Positions 43,039 to 51,171 of a DNA stretch of 64,000 bases are shown here, piece after piece. Both the position numbers and the translations under genes were made by a program. The notes beneath the pieces were generated by a model. That model saw nothing but the letters and a program-made list of their open reading frames with translations, was not told the DNA's origin and did no database searches. The first letter of the stretch is position 1; each line of letters begins with the position of its first letter. Origin of the DNA: Bacteroidales bacterium (GTDB taxonomy: Bacteria > Bacteroidota > Bacteroidia > Bacteroidales > UBA932); contig JAFRNC010000001.1 in NCBI GenBank assembly GCA_017430365.1, forward strand, positions 124,001 through 188,000, given 5' to 3'.

Positions 43039-44340
43039 TTATTGCTGTCTGCGGGCCGGGATGGTGAAACCGTCCACTATCTGCCTGTCCTGGTTGTAGA
43101 CCGTGACTTTCATGCAGGAATCATCGACTTCGATGTTGCAGGCACAACTCTGGCCGAGTTCCTTGAGATCCATGACTTTCGCGTAGCGCGGACTTTCCGT
43201 GAGGGATTCGTCGAGCGGCCGGCGCTTGTCGCCGCTGGAGCCCATGTCGAGATAATAAGTGCCCATGGACGGATCTTCGGCCGGCTTGTCACCGTCAAGC
43301 GCCAGGGTCCTCGAGTAGATGTGGTCGTGGCCGCTCAGCACCAGGTCTACCCTGTACTTGCTGAATACGGGATACCACTGCGGCCGCAGCTCCCGGCCGA
43401 CCACGGGGTCGATCACTTCAGATCCGAAGATGGACTTGTGCTCGAATACCACCAGATACCGGTAGGTTCCTTCGAGCCGGTCGAGAGTCTCTTCAAACCA
43501 GCGGACCTGTTCGTCGAAACGGGCACCGGAGGCGATATCGGAGTTGTTCATATCGAGTGCCACGAACAGGATGTCGTTATAATGGAACCAGTACGTGGAG
43601 TTCGGGCTGCCCGGAGCGCCGTTCTCCGGGAATTTGAAGAGATGGTTGAAAGTGTAGGGGAAGTCGTATTGCGGATAGCCGCCATTGACTAGGTCGCAGG
43701 CCCAGTATGCATGGTCACCGGGGGATGCTGCGTAAACGAAATCGCGGAAGATGTCGTTGTCGAGTATGAAAGACCACTCATATTCGTTGCCCGCCACATC
43801 GATATGGTCGCCGCTGCAGATCACAAGTTCGGGCGATGCCATCTCTTTCATCATCTGTATCAGCGGCAGGGTGACAGGATTCTCCCTATGCTGGAAATCG
43901 GTGAATGCCACGAAATTCCATGGGCCTTTGTCTCCGGCCGTCCTGAAAGTGCGGACTTCTGATTCAGTCCCGTTCGCCACGACCTTGAAACGATAGCGTG
44001 TGCATGGTTCCAGACCCGTGAGGGTCGCATAGCATACGTAGCGCTCTTTAGTGTAGAATGTAGACTCTTCGGATGTGTTCGCGATACCTTCAGTGCTCCA
44101 TAAATTGCTTACCGGCAAGGCCTTTTCTGCTGCGGCGAAAGCTGTATCATCATCGCGTGTATAGAGAACGTAACTCTCTCCGCTGCTGCAATGATAATTG
44201 ACCGTGACACCTGTCGAGGCATCCTCGCATACAGTGGTCACGATATGGTAGATCTCTTCCGGTTTGGTCGGTTTGCAGGCGCTTCCTGCCACAAGTGAGA
44301 TGAACAGGCAAAGCGCCAAAGTGTTGAGAGGTTTTTTCAT
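43039..44340 (-). CDS. Calcineurin-like metallophosphoesterase lipoprotein
   Basis: 433 residues with a lipoprotein signal (VAGSAC, Cys22). Residues ~30-130 form a fibronectin/purple-acid-phosphatase-like N-terminal domain (TRYRFKVVANGTESEVRTF). The phosphoesterase domain follows with FVAFTDFQHR, ICSGDHIDV, SPGDHAYW, a FEHKSIF segment and LSGHDHIYSR. These motifs bind two metals. The substrate is not known; it is probably periplasmic or on the surface. It follows the DUF3784 gene by 13 nt in a small operon. Confidence 0.92.
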   Translation of the reverse strand: MKKPLNTLALCLFISLVAGSACKPTKPEEIYHIVTTVCEDASTGVTVNYHCSSGESYVLYTRDDDTAFAAAEKALPVSNLWSTEGIANTSEESTFYTKERYVCYATLTGLEPCTRYRFKVVANGTESEVRTFRTAGDKGPWNFVAFTDFQHRENPVTLPLIQMMKEMASPELVICSGDHIDVAGNEYEWSFILDNDIFRDFVYAASPGDHAYWACDLVNGGYPQYDFPYTFNHLFKFPENGAPGSPNSTYWFHYNDILFVALDMNNSDIASGARFDEQVRWFEETLDRLEGTYRYLVVFEHKSIFGSEVIDPVVGRELRPQWYPVFSKYRVDLVLSGHDHIYSRTLALDGDKPAEDPSMGTYYLDMGSSGDKRRPLDESLTESPRYAKVMDLKELGQSCACNIEVDDSCMKVTVYNQDRQIVDGFTIPARRQQ

Positions 44341-44353
44341 AATAAGTAGAACG

Positions 44354-44695
44354 CTATTTCTTCTTCGCCCAGGTGTTGGCCATGATCAGGGTCGTGACGA
44401 TTACGACGATGAGGAGCACCGCCCAGGTCAGGTAAACGGCACTTTTTACTTTTCCTGTCAGCGCTTCGGCAATGGTGGGGATCCACATTAGGACGGCGAT
44501 GATGCACAGGCACCAGCTGATAACGCGCCTGAGGCGGACGACGTCATATTTTGCCTGCTCCTGTTCGCTCGCCGTATTGTATCCGGCTATCAGTTTGTCT
44601 CCTTTCCCCACCCGGATGACAAGGGCCAGCAGCAACAGTATGGCGGTAACGACAGCATTGACAGTGATAGTAACAATGGTGGAAATCGAGGCCAT
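44354..44695 (-). CDS. DUF3784-like small membrane protein
   Basis: 113 residues with three hydrophobic helices (~8-27, 58-76, 84-106). Between the first two is GKGDKLIAGYNTASEQEQAKYD, the DUF3784 signature. Function unknown. It is first in an operon with the phosphoesterase, and its -7 box is at 44724-44731. Confidence 0.85.
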   Translation of the reverse strand: MASISTIVTITVNAVVTAILLLLALVIRVGKGDKLIAGYNTASEQEQAKYDVVRLRRVISWCLCIIAVLMWIPTIAEALTGKVKSAVYLTWAVLLIVVIVTTLIMANTWAKKK

Positions 44696-44723
44696 GGGAA
44701 TGGATGTGTTTGAGATTCAAAGA

Positions 44724-44731
44724 CAAAGATA
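44724..44731 (-). promoter_or_regulatory. -7 box of the DUF3784-phosphoesterase operon
   Basis: The minus strand reads TATCTTTG, 28 nt before the start codon at 44695, back to back with the plus-strand box at 44753. Confidence 0.55.
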
Positions 44732-44752
44732 GGCAAAAACATTTTTTTTTGT

Positions 44753-44760
44753 TACCTTTG
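44753..44760 (+). promoter_or_regulatory. -7 box of the MG2/plug protein gene
   Basis: TACCTTTG matches TAnnTTTG, 17 nt before the ATG at 44778. Confidence 0.6.
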
Positions 44761-44777
44761 GAGAAATAGCCACTGAC

Positions 44778-46532
44778 ATGATACGTCTGCCCTTGCCGTT
44801 GCTGGTTCTCCTGCTGTTATTGCCATGGCTTCCGTCGCATGCTTCAGAAAGGGTGCTGATGCATTGCGACCGCTCTCTTTACGCTGCAGGCGAAAGACTA
44901 TGGTTCAGGGCTTGGGTCCTGGACGATGCTTCGGGAGAGGCGGTTTCCCCTTCCAGCAAGTTCATCTATGTGGAACTGCTGCGGGACGGGATAGGTTCGG
45001 TGGAACGCCGCATCAAGGTCAAGGAACGCAGCGGGATGTTTATAGGTCAAATGGACCTGCCGGACGATCTTGAGAGCGGTTGGTATACTCTTCGGGCATA
45101 TACGCTTGCGCAGATGGAGTGGCCTGCGGCGGAGCTGTTCCATACGCGGCTGCTGATCCGCGGCGCCGGCCAGGTCAGGGAATTGTACCGTTCTCTGCCG
45201 GAAGGCTTTCCGACCGGGGAAACGGAGAAGGGGACCGGAGTCGATGTCTCCATCAAGCCCTCATCCGACGGTCAGATTTCAGTCTCCCTGAGCGATGCCG
45301 CCGGCAGACTTCTGGCCGGGAACTTTTCGTTGTCCGTCGTTCCCTCCAGTTATGCCGGCTTCGATTTCCAGGCCCCTCTGGAACAGTTGAATGCCTCTCC
45401 CGTCCTCCAATATCCGGAAGGGGAGCGGGAATATTTCCAGACGCTTGATTTCCTCGTGAAGAGCGTACGGGGACGGCTCCCGGAACAATACGGAGTGGCC
45501 ATCATGTCGCAGGATATCGGTTATTATTTCTCTACCGAAGTTACAGGCGACCGCTCAATAAGGGGCGACGAGGGACAGTCGTTCCGTATCCCCGACCTTG
45601 ACTATCCTGAAGAGACCCTTTTTACGGTCAATGTCTCCGGGTCCAGGTTTCTCTATCCCGCCGGAGCGGAGGAGCCGTTCGCCGATCCTTACGACTACGG
45701 TCCGACATGGCCTGCCAGGGAAATGCAAGTGGATACGGCCATCATACGGGAACGCCTGGAAGGTACCGTGGCTCCTCTTCCTTCCGATGACACTTTGGCT
45801 GCAAGCGTCATCACTTCGGAACGGAAGCCGGCGTATTATCGTCCAGGCCGTGTGGTCGGACCTTATTCAAACGTTTTCGAATGGCGCCAGGTCAAGTTGC
45901 GCGAAGATTTGCAGAAATACGACGACATGGACCTCATGTCCTACATCGCCGCACATTTCCCGGGACTTGTGGCTACATCTTCCATCGACGGAATTTCCAG
46001 CGGGCGGACCATGTACACGACACGCTCCGGCTCCATCACGCAGCGTGTCGTCGTCAGCCATGGACAAGCCACATATAAGAATACCGTCGGGTACAATCCG
46101 GTCGTACTCTATATCGACGGAAACCGGGAACCCGACTGGGACTATGCCGCGTCGATGACCGTCAGCGATATCCAGAACCTTTACGTATTGCGTGGAGCGG
46201 AGGCCTCGCTTTACAAAGCCGCAGCCGTGGTCCTGCTGGAGATGCGCCATTTCGACGGGAAAAAGTTACTGGAGAAAGATGAGTCGCCCAAGGCGACGAC
46301 AGGACTTCTCCCGCTGGGCTATCAGAAGCCGGAGGCTTTTCCGGAGGACCGGCCGGGAGACGGTCGCCGTAACGGCACCATCTACTGGAACCCCTGCATC
46401 AGGACCGATGCCTCCGGCAAGGCGGACATCGGCCTGCCGGCAGTTCCGGAAAGTCACTACATAAGGCTTGAAGGCCGGACACTTGACGGCCGTTTCTTCT
46501 CGGCCGTGCTCCTTTCCGGCCGTGATATCTGA
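44778..46532 (+). CDS. MG2-like plus TonB-plug domain protein without a barrel
   Basis: The 584-residue product has a signal peptide (cleavage near SHAS). An N-terminal MG2/alpha-2-macroglobulin-like part at ~25-135 follows (HCDRSLYAAGERLWFRAWV...GWYTLRAYT), and then a beta-rich middle. Residues ~375-490 look like a TonB-receptor plug (DDMDLMSYIAAHFPGLVATS, VVLYIDGNREPDWDY, IQNLYVLRGAEASLYK). There is no beta-barrel after the plug. Such proteins are widespread in Bacteroidota and of unknown function. It is convergent with the outer-membrane barrel gene, with only 10 nt between stops. Confidence 0.85.
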   Translation: MIRLPLPLLVLLLLLPWLPSHASERVLMHCDRSLYAAGERLWFRAWVLDDASGEAVSPSSKFIYVELLRDGIGSVERRIKVKERSGMFIGQMDLPDDLESGWYTLRAYTLAQMEWPAAELFHTRLLIRGAGQVRELYRSLPEGFPTGETEKGTGVDVSIKPSSDGQISVSLSDAAGRLLAGNFSLSVVPSSYAGFDFQAPLEQLNASPVLQYPEGEREYFQTLDFLVKSVRGRLPEQYGVAIMSQDIGYYFSTEVTGDRSIRGDEGQSFRIPDLDYPEETLFTVNVSGSRFLYPAGAEEPFADPYDYGPTWPAREMQVDTAIIRERLEGTVAPLPSDDTLAASVITSERKPAYYRPGRVVGPYSNVFEWRQVKLREDLQKYDDMDLMSYIAAHFPGLVATSSIDGISSGRTMYTTRSGSITQRVVVSHGQATYKNTVGYNPVVLYIDGNREPDWDYAASMTVSDIQNLYVLRGAEASLYKAAAVVLLEMRHFDGKKLLEKDESPKATTGLLPLGYQKPEAFPEDRPGDGRRNGTIYWNPCIRTDASGKADIGLPAVPESHYIRLEGRTLDGRFFSAVLLSGRDI

Positions 46533-46542
46533 GCAGACAGGC

Positions 46543-49515
46543 TCAGAATGTCATTCTGAGGGCGGCATTGGTCGCGCTGGCATTCTTCGCGGCGTTGAGT
46601 TTGCCGAAGTTCCATTTCAGGGAGATGAAGAAGTGGCGGCCAAGCATGTTCTGCATGCTGTCTTCCACGTAATTGGCCGTCGTTATGTGGCGGAAATTCC
46701 TGGCGCTGTTGAGAATGTCGTTGACATTGAAGCTTATCGCCCAGGCCTTGATATTCTTCGTAACGCTGAAATCCCACGCGGTGTAGGGCTCGTTGTAGCC
46801 TTCGGGGAATCCGTTGTAGAAATAATAGTTCGCATTGGTTGAAATCTCCCATTCATGGGGAGTGGACCAGTCAAACGAAGTTCCTACCGAATTCCTCCAT
46901 GTGCGGGTGTCGGCCGAATTGTCTAGGGAATAGTGGTAAGTATTGAGGGTTGTCGACCCGTGGACCCATGCCGTGATCCTGTCTCCCCTGTAGCGGAGTG
47001 AAAGAGAAGGGGAGAACGCGAGGCTGTTTGTCAGACTCTCGCTGAAGCCGCTTTTGCCGGAGTAGAAATTGTCGCCCCGTTCGTTGCCCCAGAACCATTC
47101 CATGAACTTTCCGTAGTCGAAGGTAGCGATGTCCATGCTCTCCAACCTGTGTGTATTCTGGTAGCTTACCGCCCGGGTCTCAGTCAGACTGAAATTGGCG
47201 TTTATGCTGAGTCTCTTGTCACTTGTCAGGGGAATGCCCAGGGATCCGTATACGAAGCCAGTGAAAGAGGGTTTGACTGAATTGACAGGTACGCTGTACT
47301 GGATGCCGTCAGAGTCGAACCAGCTTGCTGTAACCAGCGGTCTGAGCAGCAGGTTGCCCGAAAAACTGATGTTGCCGTTCCGCTGGCTCTGGGGGTTGTT
47401 GAAGCTGGCATTTGCCGACATGGTATGCCTGTATCCGTTCTGAAGATAGATATTGCCTGCCCTGAGCCTGGTCGGTACGGATATGTCAAGCACAGGAAGC
47501 AGATTGGAATTGGATACCCTGACGGTACTGCCGTTGTAGAGCAGAGTGAACCGGTTCTGTTTTTTCGACCATCGCAAATTCAGATACGGGCTCCAGTCGA
47601 AGAGCCATTCTCCCACACCTGTACGTGTCTCACGCCCGAGGGATTTGGAATATGTCTCGTTGAGGGTTTCCAGTGTCTGGGCTCCGATCTGGACGGAGGT
47701 CTGCCCTTTGCTGTACTGGAACTGCGCGCTCTGCACGATTGAGACATATGTGTTCTTCATCTGCGTGGAATAGTAGTCGTTCTGACGGGTGTAGTCGTTC
47801 CTGTCTATTACCGATGCGTTGTACCCGGGAGCGCCGGATGTACGGTCGAACGCCCTTTTCCCGTTGTCGCGTATATTGCCGTTTCCTGAGACGCTCAGTG
47901 AAAGCACCCAGTCCTTCGCTATCGGCTCGACATAGGTCAGCCGAGCAGTCCCTCTGTAATTATGGTTGCCGGTTACGTAGAAAAGGTCTTTGATCTGCTC
48001 GTCGGAGGAACTCCGGACCAGGGTCCGAGAGAACTCCCTGCTGTCGGCGTCGAAGTTTGTCAGGGCGTAATTGCCTGTCAATGTGAGGTTGCGGCGTTTG
48101 TCTCCCAGGTTGCGGATGCCCAGGGTGAAAGATGAGTGTTGGACGAATTGTTTCGATTCCTGGTAGCTGCTCGAAGATGAAGAGTTCAGTCTCATACCTT
48201 CCCGGGCCATCGATGCGTCGTTGTCGTTGTATCTTTCAATCTTGCCGAAGGTGAACTGGAAGTTCGGCTCGAATGTGAAAAGGACTTTATTCCTGTCCGT
48301 GTTCTTCAGCTCCAGCGATACTTTTGCCTTGTCGGAGGAGGTGAAGTTTTTCGATTCGCTCCGGGAGAATATGTCACTGCCGCCTGTGCCCCATGTCGTG
48401 CGGCTCGACCTGTTGCGCGAATCGTCAAAGGAGTGGTTGTAGCTTGCCATCGCGGTGCTCTCCATGCCTTTGATACGGGTCGTATTGTAATTGGCTCCTA
48501 TCTGGCGATAGGTCTGGATTCCTCCGGCTACCGGCGATATGTCATCCTCGTCATCAGTCCGGAAGACCACTACGAGGCCGTCGCCCGAAATGGGGGCGTT
48601 ATATGCACTGCCTATCAGGACCAGCTGGTCCTTGTCACTGTAGCCGGTCACCATCACGTTGCCATTGTATATAAGCCCGCGGTCATCCACCATCTCGTCT
48701 TTCCTGTCTCCAGCCAGCGTGGTGCCGGCGCCGGCCCTGGCGTTTCCGAACCAGCCTTCCTGGAATTCCTTCTTGAACTCCAGGTCCATGACTTTCTCGC
48801 GGTCGGTGGCCACTCCCGAGAACTTTTCGGCGTCACTTACCTTGTCTATGACCTTGACCTTGTCGACCACTTTCGCAGGCAGGTTCTTCAGAGCCATCGA
48901 GGGATCGTCGAAGAAGAATGTCTTGCCGCCGACGGTAATCTTCTGGATGGTCTCGCCGTTGTATTTGACAGTGCCTTCCTTCGACACCTCCATGCCTGGC
49001 ATCCGTTTCAGCAGGTCTTCCAGCATATCGTTCTGGCCGAGCATGAAGGAGGCGGGATTGAAGATTATGGTGTCCTGCCTGATCTCGACCGGGTTGCCTA
49101 TCGCGGACACATGGGCGGCATCCAGTATCTCATGGTCCTCCTCCAGCCTGATTACGCCCAGTTCCTTGACCTCGCTGTCCCATGTGAAATTGAAATAATG
49201 CTCTTTGACATACTTTTTGTAGCCAAGTAATTCGACCGTCAGGTTATATGTTCCCCTGTTCACTTTTGTCAGTTCCGCCCGTCCCGTCGTGTCGGTCAGG
49301 GTAAAGTTGGTGATCAGGGTATCGTTCTTTGCGGTCAGATATACCGATGCGAATTCGACAGGGGCGTCGGTTGCGGCATCGAGTACCTGCATTTTAACGG
49401 AACCCTGCACCGGATTGAACATGTCTCCGGATATGGTGAATATTTGGGAAGAAGCAGGCCTTGCGGCGAGGAGCAGGGCGGTCAATGCCGCTGTATAGAG
49501 TCGTATCCTTTGCAT
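46543..49515 (-). CDS. Outer-membrane beta-barrel protein (TonB-dependent receptor-like)
   Basis: 990 residues with a signal peptide (PASSQ). A carboxypeptidase-regulatory-like domain at ~35-125 follows (VKMQVLDAATDAPVEFASVYLT...GTYNLTVELLGYKKY), and a plug-like segment at ~130-225 (LKRMPGMEVSKEGTVKYNGE, ITVGGKTFFFDDP). The rest is a long barrel rich in aromatic strands, ending SLKWNFGKLN....LRMTF. It matches the OMP_b-brl_3 type, more than SusC. The cargo is unknown. A palindrome like that of the blaI operon covers its -33 region, so BlaI control is possible. Confidence 0.92.
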   Translation of the reverse strand: MQRIRLYTAALTALLLAARPASSQIFTISGDMFNPVQGSVKMQVLDAATDAPVEFASVYLTAKNDTLITNFTLTDTTGRAELTKVNRGTYNLTVELLGYKKYVKEHYFNFTWDSEVKELGVIRLEEDHEILDAAHVSAIGNPVEIRQDTIIFNPASFMLGQNDMLEDLLKRMPGMEVSKEGTVKYNGETIQKITVGGKTFFFDDPSMALKNLPAKVVDKVKVIDKVSDAEKFSGVATDREKVMDLEFKKEFQEGWFGNARAGAGTTLAGDRKDEMVDDRGLIYNGNVMVTGYSDKDQLVLIGSAYNAPISGDGLVVVFRTDDEDDISPVAGGIQTYRQIGANYNTTRIKGMESTAMASYNHSFDDSRNRSSRTTWGTGGSDIFSRSESKNFTSSDKAKVSLELKNTDRNKVLFTFEPNFQFTFGKIERYNDNDASMAREGMRLNSSSSSSYQESKQFVQHSSFTLGIRNLGDKRRNLTLTGNYALTNFDADSREFSRTLVRSSSDEQIKDLFYVTGNHNYRGTARLTYVEPIAKDWVLSLSVSGNGNIRDNGKRAFDRTSGAPGYNASVIDRNDYTRQNDYYSTQMKNTYVSIVQSAQFQYSKGQTSVQIGAQTLETLNETYSKSLGRETRTGVGEWLFDWSPYLNLRWSKKQNRFTLLYNGSTVRVSNSNLLPVLDISVPTRLRAGNIYLQNGYRHTMSANASFNNPQSQRNGNISFSGNLLLRPLVTASWFDSDGIQYSVPVNSVKPSFTGFVYGSLGIPLTSDKRLSINANFSLTETRAVSYQNTHRLESMDIATFDYGKFMEWFWGNERGDNFYSGKSGFSESLTNSLAFSPSLSLRYRGDRITAWVHGSTTLNTYHYSLDNSADTRTWRNSVGTSFDWSTPHEWEISTNANYYFYNGFPEGYNEPYTAWDFSVTKNIKAWAISFNVNDILNSARNFRHITTANYVEDSMQNMLGRHFFISLKWNFGKLNAAKNASATNAALRMTF

Positions 49516-49566
49516 TCAGGTGGGTTTTCTATGTATTGGACGCAATTTTCCATGAAAAGTTAAGTG

Positions 49567-49574
49567 CAAAGATA
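49567..49574 (-). promoter_or_regulatory. -7 box of the outer-membrane barrel gene
   Basis: The minus strand reads TATCTTTG (TAnnTTTG), 51 nt before the start codon at 49515. Confidence 0.6.
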
Positions 49575-49590
49575 TACAATAATCCGAATT

Positions 49591-49611
49591 ATTACTAAAA
49601 AAATTAGTAAT
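49591..49611 (-). promoter_or_regulatory. Candidate BlaI-type operator of the barrel gene
   Basis: ATTACTAA-AAAAA-TTAGTAAT (written on the plus strand) is a perfect 8-bp palindrome with a 5-nt spacer. It ends 16 nt upstream of the -7 box, the same geometry as the TCTACTAA-TTTTA-TTAGGAGA site of the blaI-like gene (15 nt). Confidence 0.55.
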
Positions 49612-49641
49612 GCAACTAAAATATCTAGTTAAGAATAATTG

Positions 49642-50412
49642 TCAATCCAGACGGAATTCTCCGCTCGCTGTGCGCCTTAGTGCTGTGAGATATCCGCCGG
49701 AACCGAGGGCGAGGCCCAGGTCGCGGGCAAGGGAACGGATGTAGGTGCCGCGGGAGCAGCGTATGCGGAGGGTGGCTGCGGGACGTGTGCCGTCGCTCGT
49801 GCCGGAGGTGTGGTAGTTGTGGATATTGCGGACGACCTTGTCCACGGTATATCCGTCGCCTGCCATGGCGTTGTGCAGGGTGAAGTTCTCCAGCGTTATG
49901 CTGAAGATTTCGATATGGTTCGTACGGAGTTCCACCGGTTCGCCGGTCCTGGCGTATTCATAAGCCCGGAGGCCATTGATGATCTTGGCTGAAAACAGGG
50001 GAGGGACCTGTTCCTGCGGGCCCAGAAAGTCCGGGAGGACCGCCTTTACCGCCTCCTCTGTTATGTGCTCGAAGGGATAGAGGCAGTCAACGGGTTGCTC
50101 AAGGTCGTAAGAGGGAGTAGTGGCGCCGAATTCGACGGTCGCCACGTACTCCTTCTCGGAGGCCTGGAGGGCCTCGGCAACCTTCGTGGCCTTGCCGACA
50201 CATACCAGTAGCAAGCCCGTGGCGAGCGGGTCCAGGGTGCCGGCATGGCCAACTCTAAGGTTGCGTATTCCAAATTGTTTCTGCAGGGTGAACCGGCATT
50301 TGCGCACGAGGTCCGCGGAGGTCCACCGGTAGGGTTTGTCCATGGGTAGGACAATCCCGCCGGGATAGTCCGCCGGGTCGTGCGAGAGATGCTGTTCGAA
50401 GAAACTGGCCAT
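49642..50412 (-). CDS. truB: tRNA pseudouridine(55) synthase
   Basis: TruB makes pseudouridine 55 in the T loop of tRNAs. With the start at 50412 it has 256 residues. MDKPYRWTSADLVRK (~24-38), the catalytic Asp D61 in GHAGTLDPLATG, the ATTPSYDLEQP segment, QVPPLFSAKIINGLRAYE and CSRGTYIRSLARDLG are all present. An in-frame ATG at 50481 would add 23 residues but overlap rpiB by 50 nt, so the shorter start is preferred; this is not certain. It is the last gene of the rpiB-truB pair. Confidence 0.9.
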   Translation of the reverse strand: MASFFEQHLSHDPADYPGGIVLPMDKPYRWTSADLVRKCRFTLQKQFGIRNLRVGHAGTLDPLATGLLLVCVGKATKVAEALQASEKEYVATVEFGATTPSYDLEQPVDCLYPFEHITEEAVKAVLPDFLGPQEQVPPLFSAKIINGLRAYEYARTGEPVELRTNHIEIFSITLENFTLHNAMAGDGYTVDKVVRNIHNYHTSGTSDGTRPAATLRIRCSRGTYIRSLARDLGLALGSGGYLTALRRTASGEFRLD

Positions 50413-50431
50413 TTCTTCGACAGGGCACCCG

Positions 50432-50863
50432 TCAAGCACAAGGTATCTTCTCGATGCGGCGCTGGTGTCTTCCACCTTCAAATGGAGTTTCGAGCCAGGT
50501 CTTGACGATCAGGCGGGCCATGGTCAGGGTGATGAAACGTGCGGGCATCACCAGGACGTTGGCGTTGTTGTGCTGGGAGATAAGGGCGCCGATTTCACGG
50601 TTCCAGGCCAGGCCGGCCCGTATTGCCGGGTGATGGTTCAGCGTCATGGCCATGCCGTTCCCGGTGCCGCAGAGGGCGATGCCCCTGTCTACCTCACCGG
50701 TTTCGATGCCTTTTGCCAGGGCATGTGCGAAGTCGGGATAATCGACGCTCGCCGTCCCGTGGGTCCCGTAGTCCACGACGGAAATCCCTTTCCGCCGCAG
50801 GTATGCGATCAGCTGTTGCTTATATTCATATCCAGCGTGATCCGATGCCAATCCAATTCTCAT
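50432..50863 (-). CDS. rpiB: Ribose-5-phosphate isomerase B
   Basis: 143 residues, the usual RpiB length. It interconverts ribose 5-phosphate and ribulose 5-phosphate. SDHAGYEYKQ (7-16), the active-site Cys65 in ALCGTGNGMAM, the RAGLAWN segment and HNNANVLVMPARF are all typical. The truB gene follows. Upstream lies a 308-nt palindromic spacer that separates it from gltX. Confidence 0.96.
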   Translation of the reverse strand: MRIGLASDHAGYEYKQQLIAYLRRKGISVVDYGTHGTASVDYPDFAHALAKGIETGEVDRGIALCGTGNGMAMTLNHHPAIRAGLAWNREIGALISQHNNANVLVMPARFITLTMARLIVKTWLETPFEGGRHQRRIEKIPCA

Positions 50864-50934
50864 AATTTATTCTGTCAGTTTACGGATTGCGCTTGCGCTC
50901 TGGGAATTGCTTCTCGGACCGACGCTTCGCGTCT

Positions 50935-51146
50935 CCCTCCCACCGCTACGCGGCGGGCCCCTCCCGCTATCAAGCGCGGGTGCTTAGGGTCCTCGAGGCA
51001 ATATCCCACCCGCGCTTTCAGCGCAATCCTATGTTTATGCGAAGTGTGCTGAAGGTGAGACACTGTTTGCAATGAAAAACAATGCCGCCCACGGCTCAGG
51101 GGGAGGGGCCCACGAAGTGGGAGGGTGGTTTTTCATGCAAGCAGTG
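50935..51146. repeat. Intergenic palindromic repeats between gltX and rpiB
   Basis: The spacer 50864-51171 has no supported ORF. It holds nested inverted repeats: the C-rich arm at 50935-50965 faces GGGAGGGGCCC...GTGGGAGGG at 51101-51125, and CACTGTTTGCAATGAAAAAC (51061-51080) faces its near complement at 51127-51146. Shorter hairpins such as GACGCTTCGCGTC and CCGCTACGCGGCGG also occur. GC content and texture resemble the repeat sets at 1626 and 33635. Confidence 0.75.
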
Positions 51147-51171
51147 CGAACCCGCACACAAGCATGAATCT

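Noticed and set aside
50413..50481. Longer N-terminus for TruB (Met at 50481)
   Set aside because: It would overlap rpiB by 50 nt and adds residues not seen in the family; the Met at 50412 lies after the rpiB stop.
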